Below the pieces are notes generated by a model. The model was not told the origin of the DNA, ran no database searches, and was given only the letters and a program-made list of their open reading frames with translations. From Flaccisagitta enflata (Eukaryota > Chaetognatha > Sagittoidea > Aphragmophora): DNA of 64,000 nucleotides. Shown here in pieces: positions 48,205 to 60,316 of this stretch. Positions within the stretch are counted from its first letter, which is position 1. The number at the start of each line of letters is the position of its first letter. The translations under genes and the position numbers were made by a program. Location: the NCBI GenBank assembly GCA_965153355.1, contig OZ231126.1:53692001-53756000 (forward strand). Reading direction: 5' to 3'.

Positions 48205-48545
48205 GAGACATGAAGGGACTTGGAAGACATGGAGAGATATGGAGAGACATGAGGAGACATTTAGAGACATGAACAGACATAAGAGACTTAAGAGATATAG
48301 GAGACATAAGAGACAGAAGAGACATATAGGAGACAAAAGAGACAAAGAGACATAAGAGATATAAGAGAAATAAGAGACCTAAGATACATAAGAAAAATAA
48401 AAGACATAAGAGACATAAGAGATATAAGAGACATATAGGACACATAAGAGACATACAGGAGACAAAAGAGACAAAAGAGACAAAAGAGATGAAAGAGACA
48501 TAAGAAATATAAGAGACATGAAGAGACATGAAGAGAAATGAAGAG
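48205..48545. repeat. AAGAGACATA minisatellite
   Basis: About 30 imperfect 9-12 bp units of GAGACATAA type. Confidence 0.9.
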
Positions 48546-48574
48546 AAAACCTTGAAAATCGTGTTTTGAAATTA

Positions 48575-48665
48575 TCGCGTGACGGACACTCAGACAGACA
48601 GACAGACAGACATTCCTACCAAGGGACAGACCCTCTTATAGAGATGCGAGGACGCATCTAAAAAC
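48575..48665 (-). mobile_element. Family A 5' end (GATGCG type)
   Basis: (CAGA)n, GGACAGACCCTCTTATAGA, palindrome GATGCGAGGACGCATC, TAAAAA. The 3' end was not found; the minisatellites at 48025-48545 may be its core. Confidence 0.65.
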
Positions 48666-48931
48666 AGCGGAATTCCAGACTAGAATCAGTTCTCTGCTAC
48701 GTCATCGGAATTATTTTCGTATGAAATGTTGGTTTCGTCATCGAACGACTTTTTGTTGTTTCATCGTGGGTTCGTGACAATTCAGAGTTTTTAGTCGCAT
48801 GCTACGCGACTCTATAAACCACTTTTCGGTTGGTCCCTCCGTCAATCTGTCCGCTACAAAGTTGTTTTTTTACAGGCTTTTTATTACGTTTTTCTGTCTC
48901 AGAATAGTAGAAAAGAAACTTGGAAGAGTAA

Positions 48932-49252
48932 TAAGGCCGGATACACGGGCCAAGACGGTGCGCCTGGCGTTATTAATTCTTAGACCTATCCGTAGCTCTA
49001 TGCCCCTAGGCCTATCCCAGACCTATCCCTAGCAATATCAGACCCATCCCTCGCTCTATCCGATCTATCCCGAGCTCTAGCAGACCTATCCACAGCTGAA
49101 TAGGATAATGATTGAAATGACGAGAAACATGAAGGATGATTGATTCAAACATTTTCTGCGATTTTTCACTCGAGCGTGACCGACAGACAGACAGACAGAC
49201 CAACAGACAGAGGGACAGAGCTTCTTATAGAGGTGCTTTGGCGCACCTAAAA
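48932..49252 (-). mobile_element. Nested family A element (GGTGCGCC type) with tandem core
   Basis: 3' end AAGGCCGGATACACGGGCC, subterminal GGTGCGCC, core of about 20-bp CTAGACCTATCCCTAGC-type units, (CAGA)n, 5' palindrome GGTGCTTTGGCGCACC. Confidence 0.85.
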
Positions 49253-49282
49253 AAAACATTTCAAATGTCTTTTTGAAAAAAG

Positions 49283-49420
49283 AACAAGGCCGGATACACG
49301 GCAGGACAGTCGCGGACAGTTGGGCAGGAGCAGTAATGCAAAAACCACTCGCAATTCAGAAATGTGACGGACCGACCGACCGACATGGCAAGGTGTAGCG
49401 TCGCGTGTCCGCGACTAAAA
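49283..49420 (-). mobile_element. Nested family A element (GTCGCGGAC type)
   Basis: 138 bp. AAGGCCGGATACACGGC, subterminal GTCGCGGAC, GACC run, palindrome GTCGCGTGTCCGCGAC. Confidence 0.9.
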
Positions 49421-49548
49421 AATTTTGTCAGTCTGTCTGCCTGACTTTTTTTGAAAGTGCCGACGCACGCAACTTAGGTCTAATGACCTTGTTATTGCTT
49501 TATTGATCCATATGGCCTTTTGAAATCTTTTAATGAGCCCACTCAGTA

Positions 49549-49960
49549 CACTCTTTTTATTGAGTAAGGACAATGTATATAAGGACATGAGGCTGAAATT
49601 TTGCCAAAATGTAAGGGCATTTTAATGAAAATCCCCAGCCTCAGATTTAAAGAAAATTTTGTTTCATATTCCAGATGTTAATCATTTTTTATAAAAATCA
49701 TCATAAAAGTGTATCTTCAGAATAGAAAGTAGTGAAAATTTTTTTCATACAATAAATTAATCAGTGTATTTTTTTTTTTATCTTCGTAGATTAATTTTTC
49801 ATCATAATATAAGTTTTTACTCTTATATTCATATTAAGAACAAAAACACCAAAAAAAGATTAAGGACACATTAAAAACATTTCAGCCTCATATTTGCAAA
49901 TATTTAAGGACGTCCCAGCCTCAGAAAAACTTTACTTGTCCTCATAAACTGAAAAGAGTG
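49549..49960. mobile_element. Foldback MITE with TA TSD
   Basis: 412 bp, CACTCTTTTTATTGAG at left and, reversed, CACTCTTTTCAGTTTATGAG at right; TA at 49547-49548 and 49961-49962. Subterminal GAGGCTG / CAGCCTC. Confidence 0.8.
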
Positions 49961-50115
49961 TATTCGTTTTCTCTAGACGGCGTAACTCTGCTTTTGCTAC
50001 AGTTTCTCCCAGTGTAATTTGGTTGTTGGTGAAACTTTCTTATGTCGGCTAAATGAGGTCGGTCGGTCAACCACTGCATTGCTTCGTAATCCCGGTGGCG
50101 CATCAAATCATGGAC
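49961..50115 (-). pseudogene. Exon-like fragment resembling gene Z exon 10
   Basis: Acceptor-like GTCTCGCTCATAG before 50115, then an open frame VMALFVHDLMRHRDYEAMQW and PHLADIRKFHQQPNYTG. The MAL-V-(D/N) pattern and following acidic/aromatic residues recall gene Z exon 10 (SMALHVYNWIEAECETFWYD). The frame runs into the MITE at 49960 and no donor is clear. It may be a single exon of a paralogue, or a relic. Confidence 0.35.
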
Positions 50116-50234
50116 AAACAAGGCCATCACCTATGAGCGAGACTTACATTTAGAATGACTTAGAATGACTTAAAATGACTTAGAATGACTTATTATACTC
50201 CCACATGACCTATAATGCCCCAAAGAAATAAAAT

Positions 50235-50322
50235 TGATAAAAAAAGTAAAGTGTGATCGACCGAACAACCGACCGACCGACGGACAAAGCGGGGTTTAGA
50301 GTCGCGTGCACGCGACTAAAAA
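50235..50322 (-). mobile_element. Truncated family A 5' end
   Basis: GATCGACCGAACAACC, GACGGACAAAGCGGGG, palindrome GTCGCGTGCACGCGAC, TAAAAA. Confidence 0.8.
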
Positions 50323-50833
50323 CCGCACTTACAGACTTTTCATTATCACTTTTCATTATCACTTTGATAAGAAAACCAGTGTGAACATAAAACACCCAAC
50401 AGCCGAACAAGATAAAAAGCGTTTTACGCGTAAAATCGATTGCAAAAGGTTTTTCAGATTTTGCTAGATAACCGCCGCGCTGATTCATGCAATCAGATTA
50501 GTGTGTGTGCGTGTGTGCTTTCGTTTTGTTTTCTTCTTTTTTTCCCCCTTTTTGTGTGTGTGAGTATGTGTGTGTTTATTGTATTTATTCTTTTTTCCGT
50601 TAACGAAAAGATTGTTTTTTTTTTTTTTTTTTTTTTTTTGAAATATTTGTCAAGTGCGAAACGATGATGGGAGCCTTTTTAGAGCTAATATTCATGAAAC
50701 GGTACCCATTTCTTGACAAAAGGATGTCAAAGAAACGAAAGTCAAACCAAGTCAAATTATTCTTTTTTAGACCTTGGGCGTGTTTCTAGTGAAGATGAAA
50801 AACGCGTTTGTTCCCGTGAAACGCGATAACAGC
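50323..50833. other. Unassigned
   Basis: T-rich run 50617-50639. No exon. Confidence 0.4.
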
Positions 50834-50841
50834 GTGAACAC

Positions 50842-50971
50842 TAAGGATGTGGAAGCGATTGACATCTTCCAATTTGGAGGATGGGATAGCTACTAGTATT
50901 TGAAATACAAAATGGAAGCGGAAGCGGAATCGGTGGAAGCGGCATAAAAATTGACCGCTTCCACATCCCTA
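50842..50971. mobile_element. hAT-type MITE with perfect 8-bp TSD
   Basis: 130 bp, TAAGGATGTGGAAGCG at left and, reversed, TAGGGATGTGGAAGCGG at right, flanked by GTGAACAC on both sides (50834-50841, 50972-50979). Confidence 0.9.
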
Positions 50972-51004
50972 GTGAACACATATTCAAGAATTTCAACTGT
51001 CCCA

Positions 51005-51175
51005 CGAGGGAGTGAGCGAAGTTAGTGAGAGAGCCCGTGAATGGAGCGGGCAGGAAGCGAGCGTAGCGAAGCGGAGCGCTGCGGAGCGAGTGAGCGGAGT
51101 GAGCGGTGCGAGCGAATGAACGTAGCGAGCGACCGAGTGGCCCGTTAATAACGCGGGTGTCTGTGACTTGAAACG
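51005..51175. repeat. GAGCG-rich irregular repeat
   Basis: Dense GAGCGAAG, GAGCGNNG and GTGAGCG words over 150 bp. GC-rich; no unit of fixed length. Confidence 0.6.
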
Positions 51176-51537
51176 CTCCCCTTATCATAGAAAGACCACC
51201 AGTGTAAAATTCAACTGTCCATCGACTCTCGAAGTCAAAACAGCAAGAAGACAGCTTTGATCATCTTGCCAGAGAATGAATCGGCATCAATTAGCTGATG
51301 ATTCATGCTGAGTAACAGAATCTAAATCTAAGACAACTATTTTATGATCAAAGTCCAGTTTTGAAATTGGATCGTAATTATTCAACAACCAATCTGTATT
51401 GTTAATTTGGAATTATACTTCTTTAGATTTTGATATTTCATATCGAGAAGTGATGTAGAGTGTCTTGCTTTAATGATTTTTAATGTTTCAATCCATCTCC
51501 TTGTCAAAACCGGTTATTGTCATTCAGGTATCGACAA
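51176..51537. other. Unassigned
   Basis: No exon or element recognised. Confidence 0.4.
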
Positions 51538-51838
51538 ACTTTTTAGATGCGTCCTCGCATCTCTTTAATAGGCTCTGTCCGTTGGTTGGTTGGTTGGTTG
51601 ATTGGTTGTTCGGTAACGCATTCATTAAAAACATTGAATTCATGCATTTTTTCAACAGAAAAGTGGTCCTGACCCAATAAAAGAAGCATACAACTTCTTA
51701 TTCATTCAATAAATCATTTATTCATTCATAAATGACATTCATTCATAAAGAAAACATTCATTCATAAAGAAAACATGCATTCATAAAAAAACATTCATTC
51801 AAAGAGGACGCATCGTTGGCCTACTTGGCCTTGTTTAA
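51538..51838 (+). mobile_element. Family A element (GATGCGTCC type), tandem core
   Basis: TTTTTAGATGCGTCCTCGCATC, GGTTGGTTGG run, a core of about 20-bp TTCATTCATAAA units (51700-51800), subterminal GAGGACGCATC, hairpin GGCCTACTTGGCC, TTGTTT. The two ends share 11 bases of complementarity. Confidence 0.9.
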
Positions 51839-51880
51839 GTTTTTTTCGCTTCAAATCCAGTGATTGTTACTCTGCTTTTT

Positions 51881-53209
51881 GGGCAGCGGCCCAAAGGGCC
51901 GATGTCCTGTAGGACACAGGGGTGAATTTCCTTACGTCCGTCTGTCCGTCCGTCTATCCGTCTGTCCGTACGTCCCCCCTGAAGTTTCTCAATTCTCAAA
52001 TTCCCATTGAATAACAAGGGACAATGACAAAATGCATACTTCCCATTGAATAACATGGGAAAATGACAAAATGCTTACTTCCCATTGAATAACATGGAAA
52101 ATTTACAAAAAAATATAAAAATGCATATTTCCCCTCAAATAACATGGAAAATCAACAAAATATGAAAAAAATGCAAAATTCCAAATGGATAACATGTGTA
52201 AAGAAGAGCGCCGCTGGGGAAGCTTAAAAAAGGGTATTACCCTGCACCTTTCAATGATTTTGAAAAGAGTTAATCTTTTGAATTTTTTTTTCTAAAGCTT
52301 AAGCGGAAAGTCAAAAACAATTTCTAATGAAGGGAACCACAAGACAATAACACCCTTCCTTGATTTTTCATCAATTTTCAATGTTTGAGCATGTAGTTTC
52401 CTTATAATTTAGTGTAAGAGACTGTTATGATGATAAAATCAAATAAAAAAAAAGCGGCGGCATATGAATTCCAGTATGCATGGAAAATTGATAAAAAATT
52501 GATAAAAAATGAAATTCTCATTGAATAACATGGAATTCTGACAAGAAATTGAAAAAATGTAAAACTCCCATTGAATATCATGGATAATTGCCCCAAAGCC
52601 CTAAAATATGCCTTTTCAGGATGTAAGGAAATTCACCCCTGTGTCTTACAGGACATCGGCCCTTTGGGCCGCTGCCCTGCTCTCTGTCCACTCCTTCAGT
52701 TGATCACTCCAAGCAGGGCATCGGGTACCGCTGACCATGTGCGATCCTTGGATCAGCCCTCTTAAAAATGTTTTCCTTCCGAGTAGCAGAATTTTGCCCT
52801 TCAAGTCTTCCGACATGAAAAATCCAACTCCACTAGTAAAAATACACCAAAATTTACAAGAGACCCCAATCTTTTGCTTTTATTGACTTACAAGAACATA
52901 GCAGAAAACTATTGTTGCTTAAATGACTGCCTGAAAAAGAGACAATATGTATCCCTTACTGAAAATTCTAGTCACCAAAAAAAAATTATAATGCCCACAA
53001 TTGCATATTTTACAGGATCATACTGTGTCTATTTTTTCCCTTTTCACCTCTTCTTTTTATTTCCCCTGTTCCTTTTCTTTTTCTTTTTCTTTTCTATTTC
53101 TGCTTCTTTTAATTTTTCTTTCTATTTTTCTTCTTCCTCCTCACTCCTCAGGATTCTCTGCCCCTTTCAAAACCTTCCTACTCACCCCTTTCCCTTCTGA
53201 GTATCTCTC

Positions 53210-53263
<54 letters not shown>

Positions 53264-53474
53264 TTTTTCTTTTCCTTCTATTTCTTTTTTTCCTCCTCGT
53301 CCTTCTTTTTCTTTTTCTCCTCCCTCTTCTTTTTCTTTTTCTCCTTCTTTTTCTTCTTCCTTTTCTTCTTCTTCCTCCTCTTCTGCCAAAACCTTCCGAC
53401 ACATCCCCTTCTCTTCCGAGTAGCGGCGCTACCCGCTATTCCATTTTTAAGAGGGCTGCCTTGGATGACTTGTT
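51881..53474 (+). mobile_element. Family B element, copy B4, split by a hAT-type element
   Basis: Starts GGGCAGCGGCCCAAAGGGCC, TGTCCTGTAGGACACAGGGG, then a core (51995-52200 and 52490-52600) of about 35-bp units with CCCATTGAATAACATGG, then the reverse arm and GGTACCGCTGACC. The ATCC-TT-GGAT hairpin is interrupted at 52753; its last part, GACTTGTT, resumes at 53467. Confidence 0.9.
52754..53458. mobile_element. Non-autonomous hAT-type element in B4
   Basis: 705 bp with perfect 17-bp ends CAGCCCTCTTAAAAATG and the reverse, flanked by CCTTGGAT (52746-52753 and 53459-53466), an 8-bp TSD. Subterminal TTCCGAGTAGC occurs at both sides. The interior is pyrimidine-rich with (CT)n at 53203-53260 and no transposase. 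Confidence 0.92.
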
Positions 53475-53975
53475 AGGCAGTGGCCCCAAAGGGCCGATGT
53501 CTTGTAGAACACAGGGGGGAATTTCCAAACGTTCATCCTTCCTTCCGTCCCCCCCAATAATCCTCCAAAGCCTCAATTCCGCCCTCCAGGCTTCAGATCA
53601 GCCCTCCAGGCTTCTAATTAGCGCCCCCCCCCGCAAATCTGCCCCCAAATCTGCCCTCCAGACTGTCAATTAGCCCTCTAAGCATCAAATCAGCCCTCCA
53701 AGCCTAAAATTTGCCCTTTAAACCACAAAGCTGCTCTCCAACTCCAAGCCTTAATTCTGCCCTCCAGCCCTCAAATATGCCTTCAGCGGCCTAAATCAGT
53801 CATCTAAGGCCTGAAATATGCCCCCTCAGCATGTCTGGAAATTCCCCCATGATCTACAGATTATCGGTGCTTTGGGGCCACAGCCTTGCTCTCACTCCAA
53901 TTTGTCACTGGATCACTCCCAGCAGGGCATCGGGTACCGCTGACCATGTGCGATCCTTGGATGACTAGTTTTCCA
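53475..53975 (+). mobile_element. Family B element, copy B5, tandem to B4
   Basis: Starts GGCAGTGGCCCCAAAGGGCC directly after B4's CTTGTTA. Core units are CCCTCCAGGCTTCAAATCAG type (53560-53830). Ends GATCCTTGGATGACTAGTT. Confidence 0.88.
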
Positions 53976-54641
53976 TGTACGCAGTAAGTGGTAGTAACTC
54001 GTCAGTCTTCTGGGAAGTCGTTTTGTTGGAAACACATTAGCGATTAGATTTAGAATCAAATCAGCTGATTTGGCTAATCATCCGACGCACTACGGATGCC
54101 GCCCACCTAACAGAGCAGTTCAGTCGAAACGTAGATTTAGTAGAATTTGTATTGTAAGAAGATCAAGGTCGTTAAAGATTAATCCCCATCTCATTTTTCA
54201 ACCTTTTGTTTTCACTAATCGTGGGGGGTGGGGGGGGCTGCATTCCTCACTATCCCCCCGAGAACAAAAAGAATTTGAAATTTTAATTTGAGATTTTTTT
54301 CTCTTTTTTTTTTCTTTTTATTCCTCTTTCATTCATGTCTTCGAGAGTTTTTTCTTCTCTTGTCCGAGGATAGATTTCAAATATTCTTGTGTATTTTTTC
54401 CCTTTATCTTCCTGTTTTGATTATGAACGGCTTCGAGACAAATTAACTTTTACTTTTTTTTTTACTTCATTGACAGATTGGCTTCGAAAGAGTAAAATTC
54501 ATTTAGACTCATTTTTAAAGGATAATAAATAAATAGAAAAATGAATAAATGATTAAACAAATGAATAGATAAAAAGGCCAAAACATGATCAAACGACACT
54601 GACCGATCGACCGACAGACCGTCAGACATGACCCTCCTTTT
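53976..54641. other. Unassigned
   Basis: A diverged GACCGATCGACCGACAG run at 54600-54630 may be A debris. No gene recognised. Confidence 0.4.
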
Positions 54642-55454
54642 CTTAACATCATCATCTCATGGTATAGCGATTTGAGCTGTTGCGTCAAATGGGCTGATCA
54701 ATTCAGCGATTGGTTCCAAATAACGGCCGGAGTTCGCCAAGGCGGCATTTTGTCACCTGATTTTTATTCGATATATGTCGATGATCTTCTTGCAAAATTA
54801 AAAGAAAGCAAAAAGGGATGCTATTTCTTGGATCATTTTGCTGCTGCCCTATTTTACGCAGACGATATGGCCATTCTCTCGCCATCTATTAGGGGACTTG
54901 AATCTCTACTGAAAATCTGCGGCGAATATTGCTCTGAGTGCGACATTTGTCTTAACGCCAAAAAGTCGAAAATCTTGTATTTTGGCAAACGCATCATCAC
55001 CTCATACAACGTCACACTTAACGACAAAAAAATCGACTGGGTGGATGAGTGGATCTATCTTGGTGTGACGCTCAAGAGCGCAAAGGTCTTTGACTGCTCA
55101 GTCAAAGAAAAAGTCAAAAAATTTTACCGCTGTGCAAATTTCATTCTTCGCATAGATGGAAGGTCTAATGACATGGTGATGTTGCACCTTCTCGAATCAC
55201 ACTGTGTCCCTCTGTTAACGTATGCCATAGAGGTGATTCACATCTGCAACCGTGATGAAAGACGACAATTACGCGTCGCGTACAACTGTTTGTTCCGGAA
55301 GATTTTCCAATATCGCTGGTCAGAAAGTGTCTCGGCATTGCAGGCATTTCTTGGTCGACCCACTTGGGAACAATTGGTTGAAAAGAGGCGAAACAGCTTT
55401 CTCAGACGGGTCCGCGAAGCCGATCCTTCACTGCTGTCATATCAGTTTTTGTGA
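54642..55454 (+). mobile_element. 5'-truncated LINE, reverse transcriptase fragment
   Basis: One open frame encoding the C-terminal part of a non-LTR retrotransposon reverse transcriptase. It opens in LNIIISWYSDLSCCVKW, then has ITAGVRQGGILSPDFYSIYV (motif 4, QG--LSP) and FYADDMAILSP (catalytic YADD). Next come CDICLNAKKSKILYFGKR (motif with N--K--) and a thumb-like region (EWIYLGVTLKS...). The C-terminal part carries YRCANFILR and LLESHCVPLLTYAIEV, and the frame ends LSYQFL and TGA at 55452. Finger motifs, endonuclease and ORF1 are missing upstream, as expected for 5' truncation. The frame has no stop or frameshift in 270 codons, so the insertion is fairly recent or conserved. Clade not assigned. 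It has no poly-A tail that I can see. Confidence 0.9.
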
Positions 55455-55550
55455 TGATTTTCCCTTCCCCCCCCCCTCCTTCCCCTCCGTCTAATTTCCA
55501 TTTTCATGGTCATATAAGATATATTAATGACTGATAGATGTTCGTTCATT

Positions 55551-56464
55551 GGGAAAAAAATTGAAAAACGTTTTTCAATTTTTTGAGTTTCGCTTAGGAA
55601 TTGATTTTTTCCATTTTCGCTTGAGGTGTTTTGAGGAAGTTGAGTCACGACTAGGCTTGCCCGAGGCTGGGGTTGAAATTGGTACAGGGTGAAAGAGGGC
55701 ACTTTTTTACACGCTCTGGAAAAAATCAGGGCACTGTCGGACCAATACTTTAGGCGCTATGAATTTTTTAATCTTTTTGTATTTTTTCACATTTTCCGCA
55801 TTTTTTAAAAAAATCTTCATTTTTCATTGATCTCAATTTTGGGCCCTAAGTAACAATAAAGATAAGTTAAGCAGAGGGCTGAGGGAGGGAGGAAGGGAGA
55901 GAGAGGGAAGGAACGAAGGAGAAGGAGGGAAAGAGAGGGAGAGGGAGGGAGAGGGAGGGAGAGGGGGAGAGAGGGAGGGAGGGGGAGGGAGGGAGAGGGA
56001 GAGGGAGAGGAAGGGAGACGAAGGGAGAGGAGGTTGGAGAGGGGGAGGGAAAGAGAAGGAGAGAGAGAGGGAGGGAGAGAGAGAGGGAAAGAGAGGGAGA
56101 GAGATGGAGGTAAGAGGAGGTAAGAGGGAGGAAGAGGGAGGGGGGGTGAGAGGGGGAGGGAGAGAAAGAGGGTGAGGGAGAGGGGGAGGGAAAGGGAGGG
56201 AGAGAAGGAAAGAGAGAGGGAGGGAGAGAGAGGGAGGGAGAGGGGGAGGGACAGAGGGAGGGAGGGAAGAAGAGAGGCAAAGAGAGGGAGGGAGCAAAGG
56301 ATGGAGACAGAGAGAAACAGAGAGAGGGTGAGAGACAGACACACACACAAACACACACACACACACAGGCTTATGAATGAAATAAGGAGAAAGAAAAAAC
56401 TGAAAAGAATAAAAGCAATTTTACAATTTTTTTCCAGTCGGCGAGAGCCGCCTTTACTGGTACT
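55551..56464 (+). mobile_element. Family C element, copy C3, GGGA core
   Basis: Starts GGGAAAAAAATTGAAAAACG with a 14-bp hairpin (AAAAAATTGAAAAA, CG, TTTTTCAATTTTTT). The right end is TTACAATTTTTTTCC, GGCGAGAGCCGCC, TTTACTGGTA. The inner TTTAGGCGCTATGAATTTTT block is shared with C1/C2. The core is a long (GGGA)n/(GA)n tract at 55875-56345. Confidence 0.85.
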
Positions 56465-56845
56465 TAAGTGTTTGCTTTCTTGTTTCATTGTCTTCATTGT
56501 GCTACACGTTTCGTGTGAATACAAACCATTATTTATTATAGAAAAATAAAACGACACCGAGTGGCAACTGGATTCGGATAACAAGTATATCTTTATTCAA
56601 AATGGTTATCAAAATGAAATGACAAAACAGTCAAATGACGTGTTTACTGTTTAGATAGGGACTCGGCAAAAGGAGAATAAACTGACAACTGATAAGATTT
56701 CGAAATACCCAGATAACATTATTTTTATGTACATAAGAGAGTTGGTACACTCGTTCACGCATCCTCACATAATTTTATCTATCTCATTAAATTCATCATA
56801 TGTACTACTCATACATCTTTCATGAATTCATTCATCACAATGAGA
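56465..56845. other. Unassigned spacer between C3 and C4
   Basis: Includes a possible poly-A signal-like AATAAA and no gene. Confidence 0.4.
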
Positions 56846-56901
56846 ATTACCAGTAATGGTGGCTGTCGCCGTGAGGAAAAAAGTCGTAAGCATTGGTCAC
56901 T

Positions 56902-57237
56902 GGGGGGGTCGGTAACAACAATTTTTGGAAATGCCAGTCGGACATATGGCCAAAGTGTGCACAAAAACAATGTATAAACACATGTGAAAGGAAAAAGGGG
57001 TAACACCATATCTTTTACAGTCGTGCCACACCCCTTATTTACATTATAATGAATAGGGAGAAGGAAGAGGAAGAGGAAGCTCCTATACTTTACTATGGGA
57101 AAGGTAGGGTTGGCACGACTGTAAATGATAAAGTCTCATGAACTTTTCCTTTTAGTTATTAGGTTGATTTGTGATTGCGTATGGTCTGTTGATATGTCCG
57201 ATTGGCATTTCCAAAGTTGGTTGATACCGACCCCCCC
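56902..57237. mobile_element. MITE with 10-bp TSD nested in C4
   Basis: 336 bp, ends GGGGGGGTCGGTAACAAC and, reversed, GGGGGGGTCGGTATCAACC; TIR about 45 bp. Flanked by a perfect ATTGGTCACT duplication (56892-56901, 57238-57247). The TSD size and G-rich ends suggest Mutator-like or Merlin-like (inference). Confidence 0.9.
57018..57121. mobile_element. TA-flanked MITE nested in the MITE
   Basis: 104 bp, CAGTCGTGCCACACCC at left, GGGTTGGCACGACTG at right, TA at 57016-57017 and 57122-57123. Tc1/mariner type. Confidence 0.85.
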
Positions 57238-58005
57238 ATTGGTCACTGTTCACTAAGTTTTTGTCTTTAGTCACTGCAAATCTTTTTTTTTATTAGATCA
57301 ATTCAAGAGCAATTGTATGTATTGATTGTACTGAAAATCAGAGAAAAAAAGGACTGAGCTAGATGAGCTAAAATGCTCAAAATCACTCAACCAAACAATC
57401 AGCTATGCTCACTGACATGCTTTCTTGTATTTACATGCTCCCATCAAAACATTTGTTTATCTCATTAAAACCCCCCCCCCCAAAAAAAAAACTGAGCTAA
57501 ATGAGCTAAGTGAGCTAAAATACTTAAAAACACCTTCACAGATTACGAGTTATGCTCACTGATATGGTTTTTTGTATCTGCTTTCTTAAACATGTATCGA
57601 AATATTTATTCATTCATCAAAAAGAAATTCAGCTAAATGAGCTAAATGAGCTAGAATCCTCCAAAACACTCTCACAGATAAGCAGCTATACTCATAAACA
57701 TGTTTTCTTGTATTTGCATATTCAAACAAACATAAATACACTCTTTTTTTGATCCTACTCAAAATCATAAAAAATCGAATTTTTGTAAAAAAATCTTTAA
57801 AAAATCATAACGCGAAAAATATTTGTTATAGAGCATTCTGCTTGGCGCCAAATGAAAGAGAATTATTAAATTTACTTACCCTATCAATTTCATTGGAGGT
57901 CCCCATTCGGTTGGTGGAGATTCCCAACTTTCTTACAAGAAAATGAAAATCCGGTTTCTCTCGCATATGTCAAAAAGTCGAAGACTGACTTCGACTTTTT
58001 TCCGG

Positions 58006-59072
<1,067 letters not shown>

Positions 59073-59412
59073 AGTTGAGGAAACGCAACTCTTTCAGAGG
59101 CTTTGTCCATCCGTCCGTTGGTCAGTCCGTTGGCCCGTTGGCGCGTAGCGATCAAGTTGAAAGTGCGAAAACGCGCGTTTTTTATGCTGCAGTTGTGATC
59201 ATCCGTGTGAATATGTGTTTGGGGATGTGTGGATGGGGATTTCACGCCCCTGCCCACCCATCCGCATCGATATTGTGACCCCGCAGTGACGATAGAAAAA
59301 AAAACAAATCATTTTGGCGGGAGCAGTGACATAAACAACACCTATACACATGTTAGGAAATGACAGATCGACCGACCGACAGACGGACAGACGGTCCGGC
59401 ATAGCGACCTAA
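59073..59412. mobile_element. Two diverged family A parts in opposite sense
   Basis: Plus part: TAGTTGAGGAAACGCAACTC, CATCCGTCCGTTGG, CACCCATCCGCATCG. Minus part ends GACCGACCGACAGACGG and ATAGCGACCTAAAAA. Confidence 0.6.
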
Positions 59413-59561
59413 AAAAAACCTGGCAAACGACCAAAAAGGAAAATATCCAGAGAAGAATAAGAAGCGAATGGCCGCGCGCTGGCTAGAAAGGAGGCCGAAA
59501 GACAGGTGACTGGTCTTCAATCAAAAGATTAACTAGTAAGAGAAGATCGGAAAAAGAACAC

Positions 59562-59768
59562 AACAAGGCCGGATACACGGCTACCTAAGTCGCGTGCCGG
59601 TGGGCAAGGGGCAGTGATGAAATAGATCAACCAAGCAGTTGGGCAGGAGCAGTAATCCCAAAACCGCCCGTAAAAGCCAAAAAAACAAAATGTTACCGAC
59701 AGATCGACCAACCGACCGACCGACAGACGGACAGAGCGGGTTGTAGAGTCGCGTGCACGCGACTAAAA
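59562..59768 (-). mobile_element. Family A element
   Basis: Complete: AAGGCCGGATACACGGC, TAAGTCGCGTGCCGGTGGG, GACC run, palindrome GTCGCGTGCACGCGAC, TAAAAA. Confidence 0.9.
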
Positions 59769-59989
59769 ACAGGAACAAGTGTCACATTGTTTCACTTGAT
59801 CACATCGTTGCACTTTGTATCATATTGTATCACTCTGTAGTTTTTTTTTGTTTTCTTGATAAAGCAATGTTGTCCCAGGTCATGTTGATGATGGAGGCGA
59901 ACGAGATGAAGTAGAACAACGGGAAGAAACTAAAAGGCACTAGAGGACATTTGGAAGAGAGGGTGTGACGACGGTACAAGCGACAGTTC

Positions 59990-60247
59990 TAACGATGACG
60001 ACGACGACGACGATGGTTCGGACGACAATGACGACGACGGCGATGATGACGATGCTGAGTGGACGAACGAAAAGAAGAGTATTAGGAACAACGTAATGAC
60101 GAAAGCAAAAACGACGACGACGACGAAGACGACGAGGAAACAGAGCAAAAGCGCAGTCAAATTGAACTTAGCGCATGTGAATAGAACTGACAGACTATAC
60201 AAGTACAAGCGTGTCTGGAATTGGAAGCAGAGGAAAATCGACAAGAG

Positions 60248-60316
<69 letters not shown>

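Larger units (their letters stand above)
48788..49490 (+). mobile_element. Family A element (A8 type) with two A elements nested inside
   Basis: Left AGTCGCATGCTACGCGACT and TTTTCGGTTGGTC; right GCCTGACTTTTTTTGAAAG, ACGCACGCAACTT, AGGTC-TAAT-GACCT, TTGTT, all as in 30790-31050. Between them sit 48932-49252 and 49283-49419. Confidence 0.8.
56846..58005 (-). mobile_element. Family C element, copy C4, with nested MITE
   Basis: Inverted relative to C1. Its 5' hairpin (GTCGAAGTCAG/CTTCGAC) is at 57967-58004 and the 3' end at 56846-56892. About three 140-bp units with AGCTAAATGAGCTAA are at 57340-57730. Interrupted at 56902-57237. Confidence 0.88.

Noticed and set aside
55817-56584. Pro/Ser/Leu-rich ORFs up to 255 residues
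   Set aside because: Frames of the (GGGA)n core of element C3.
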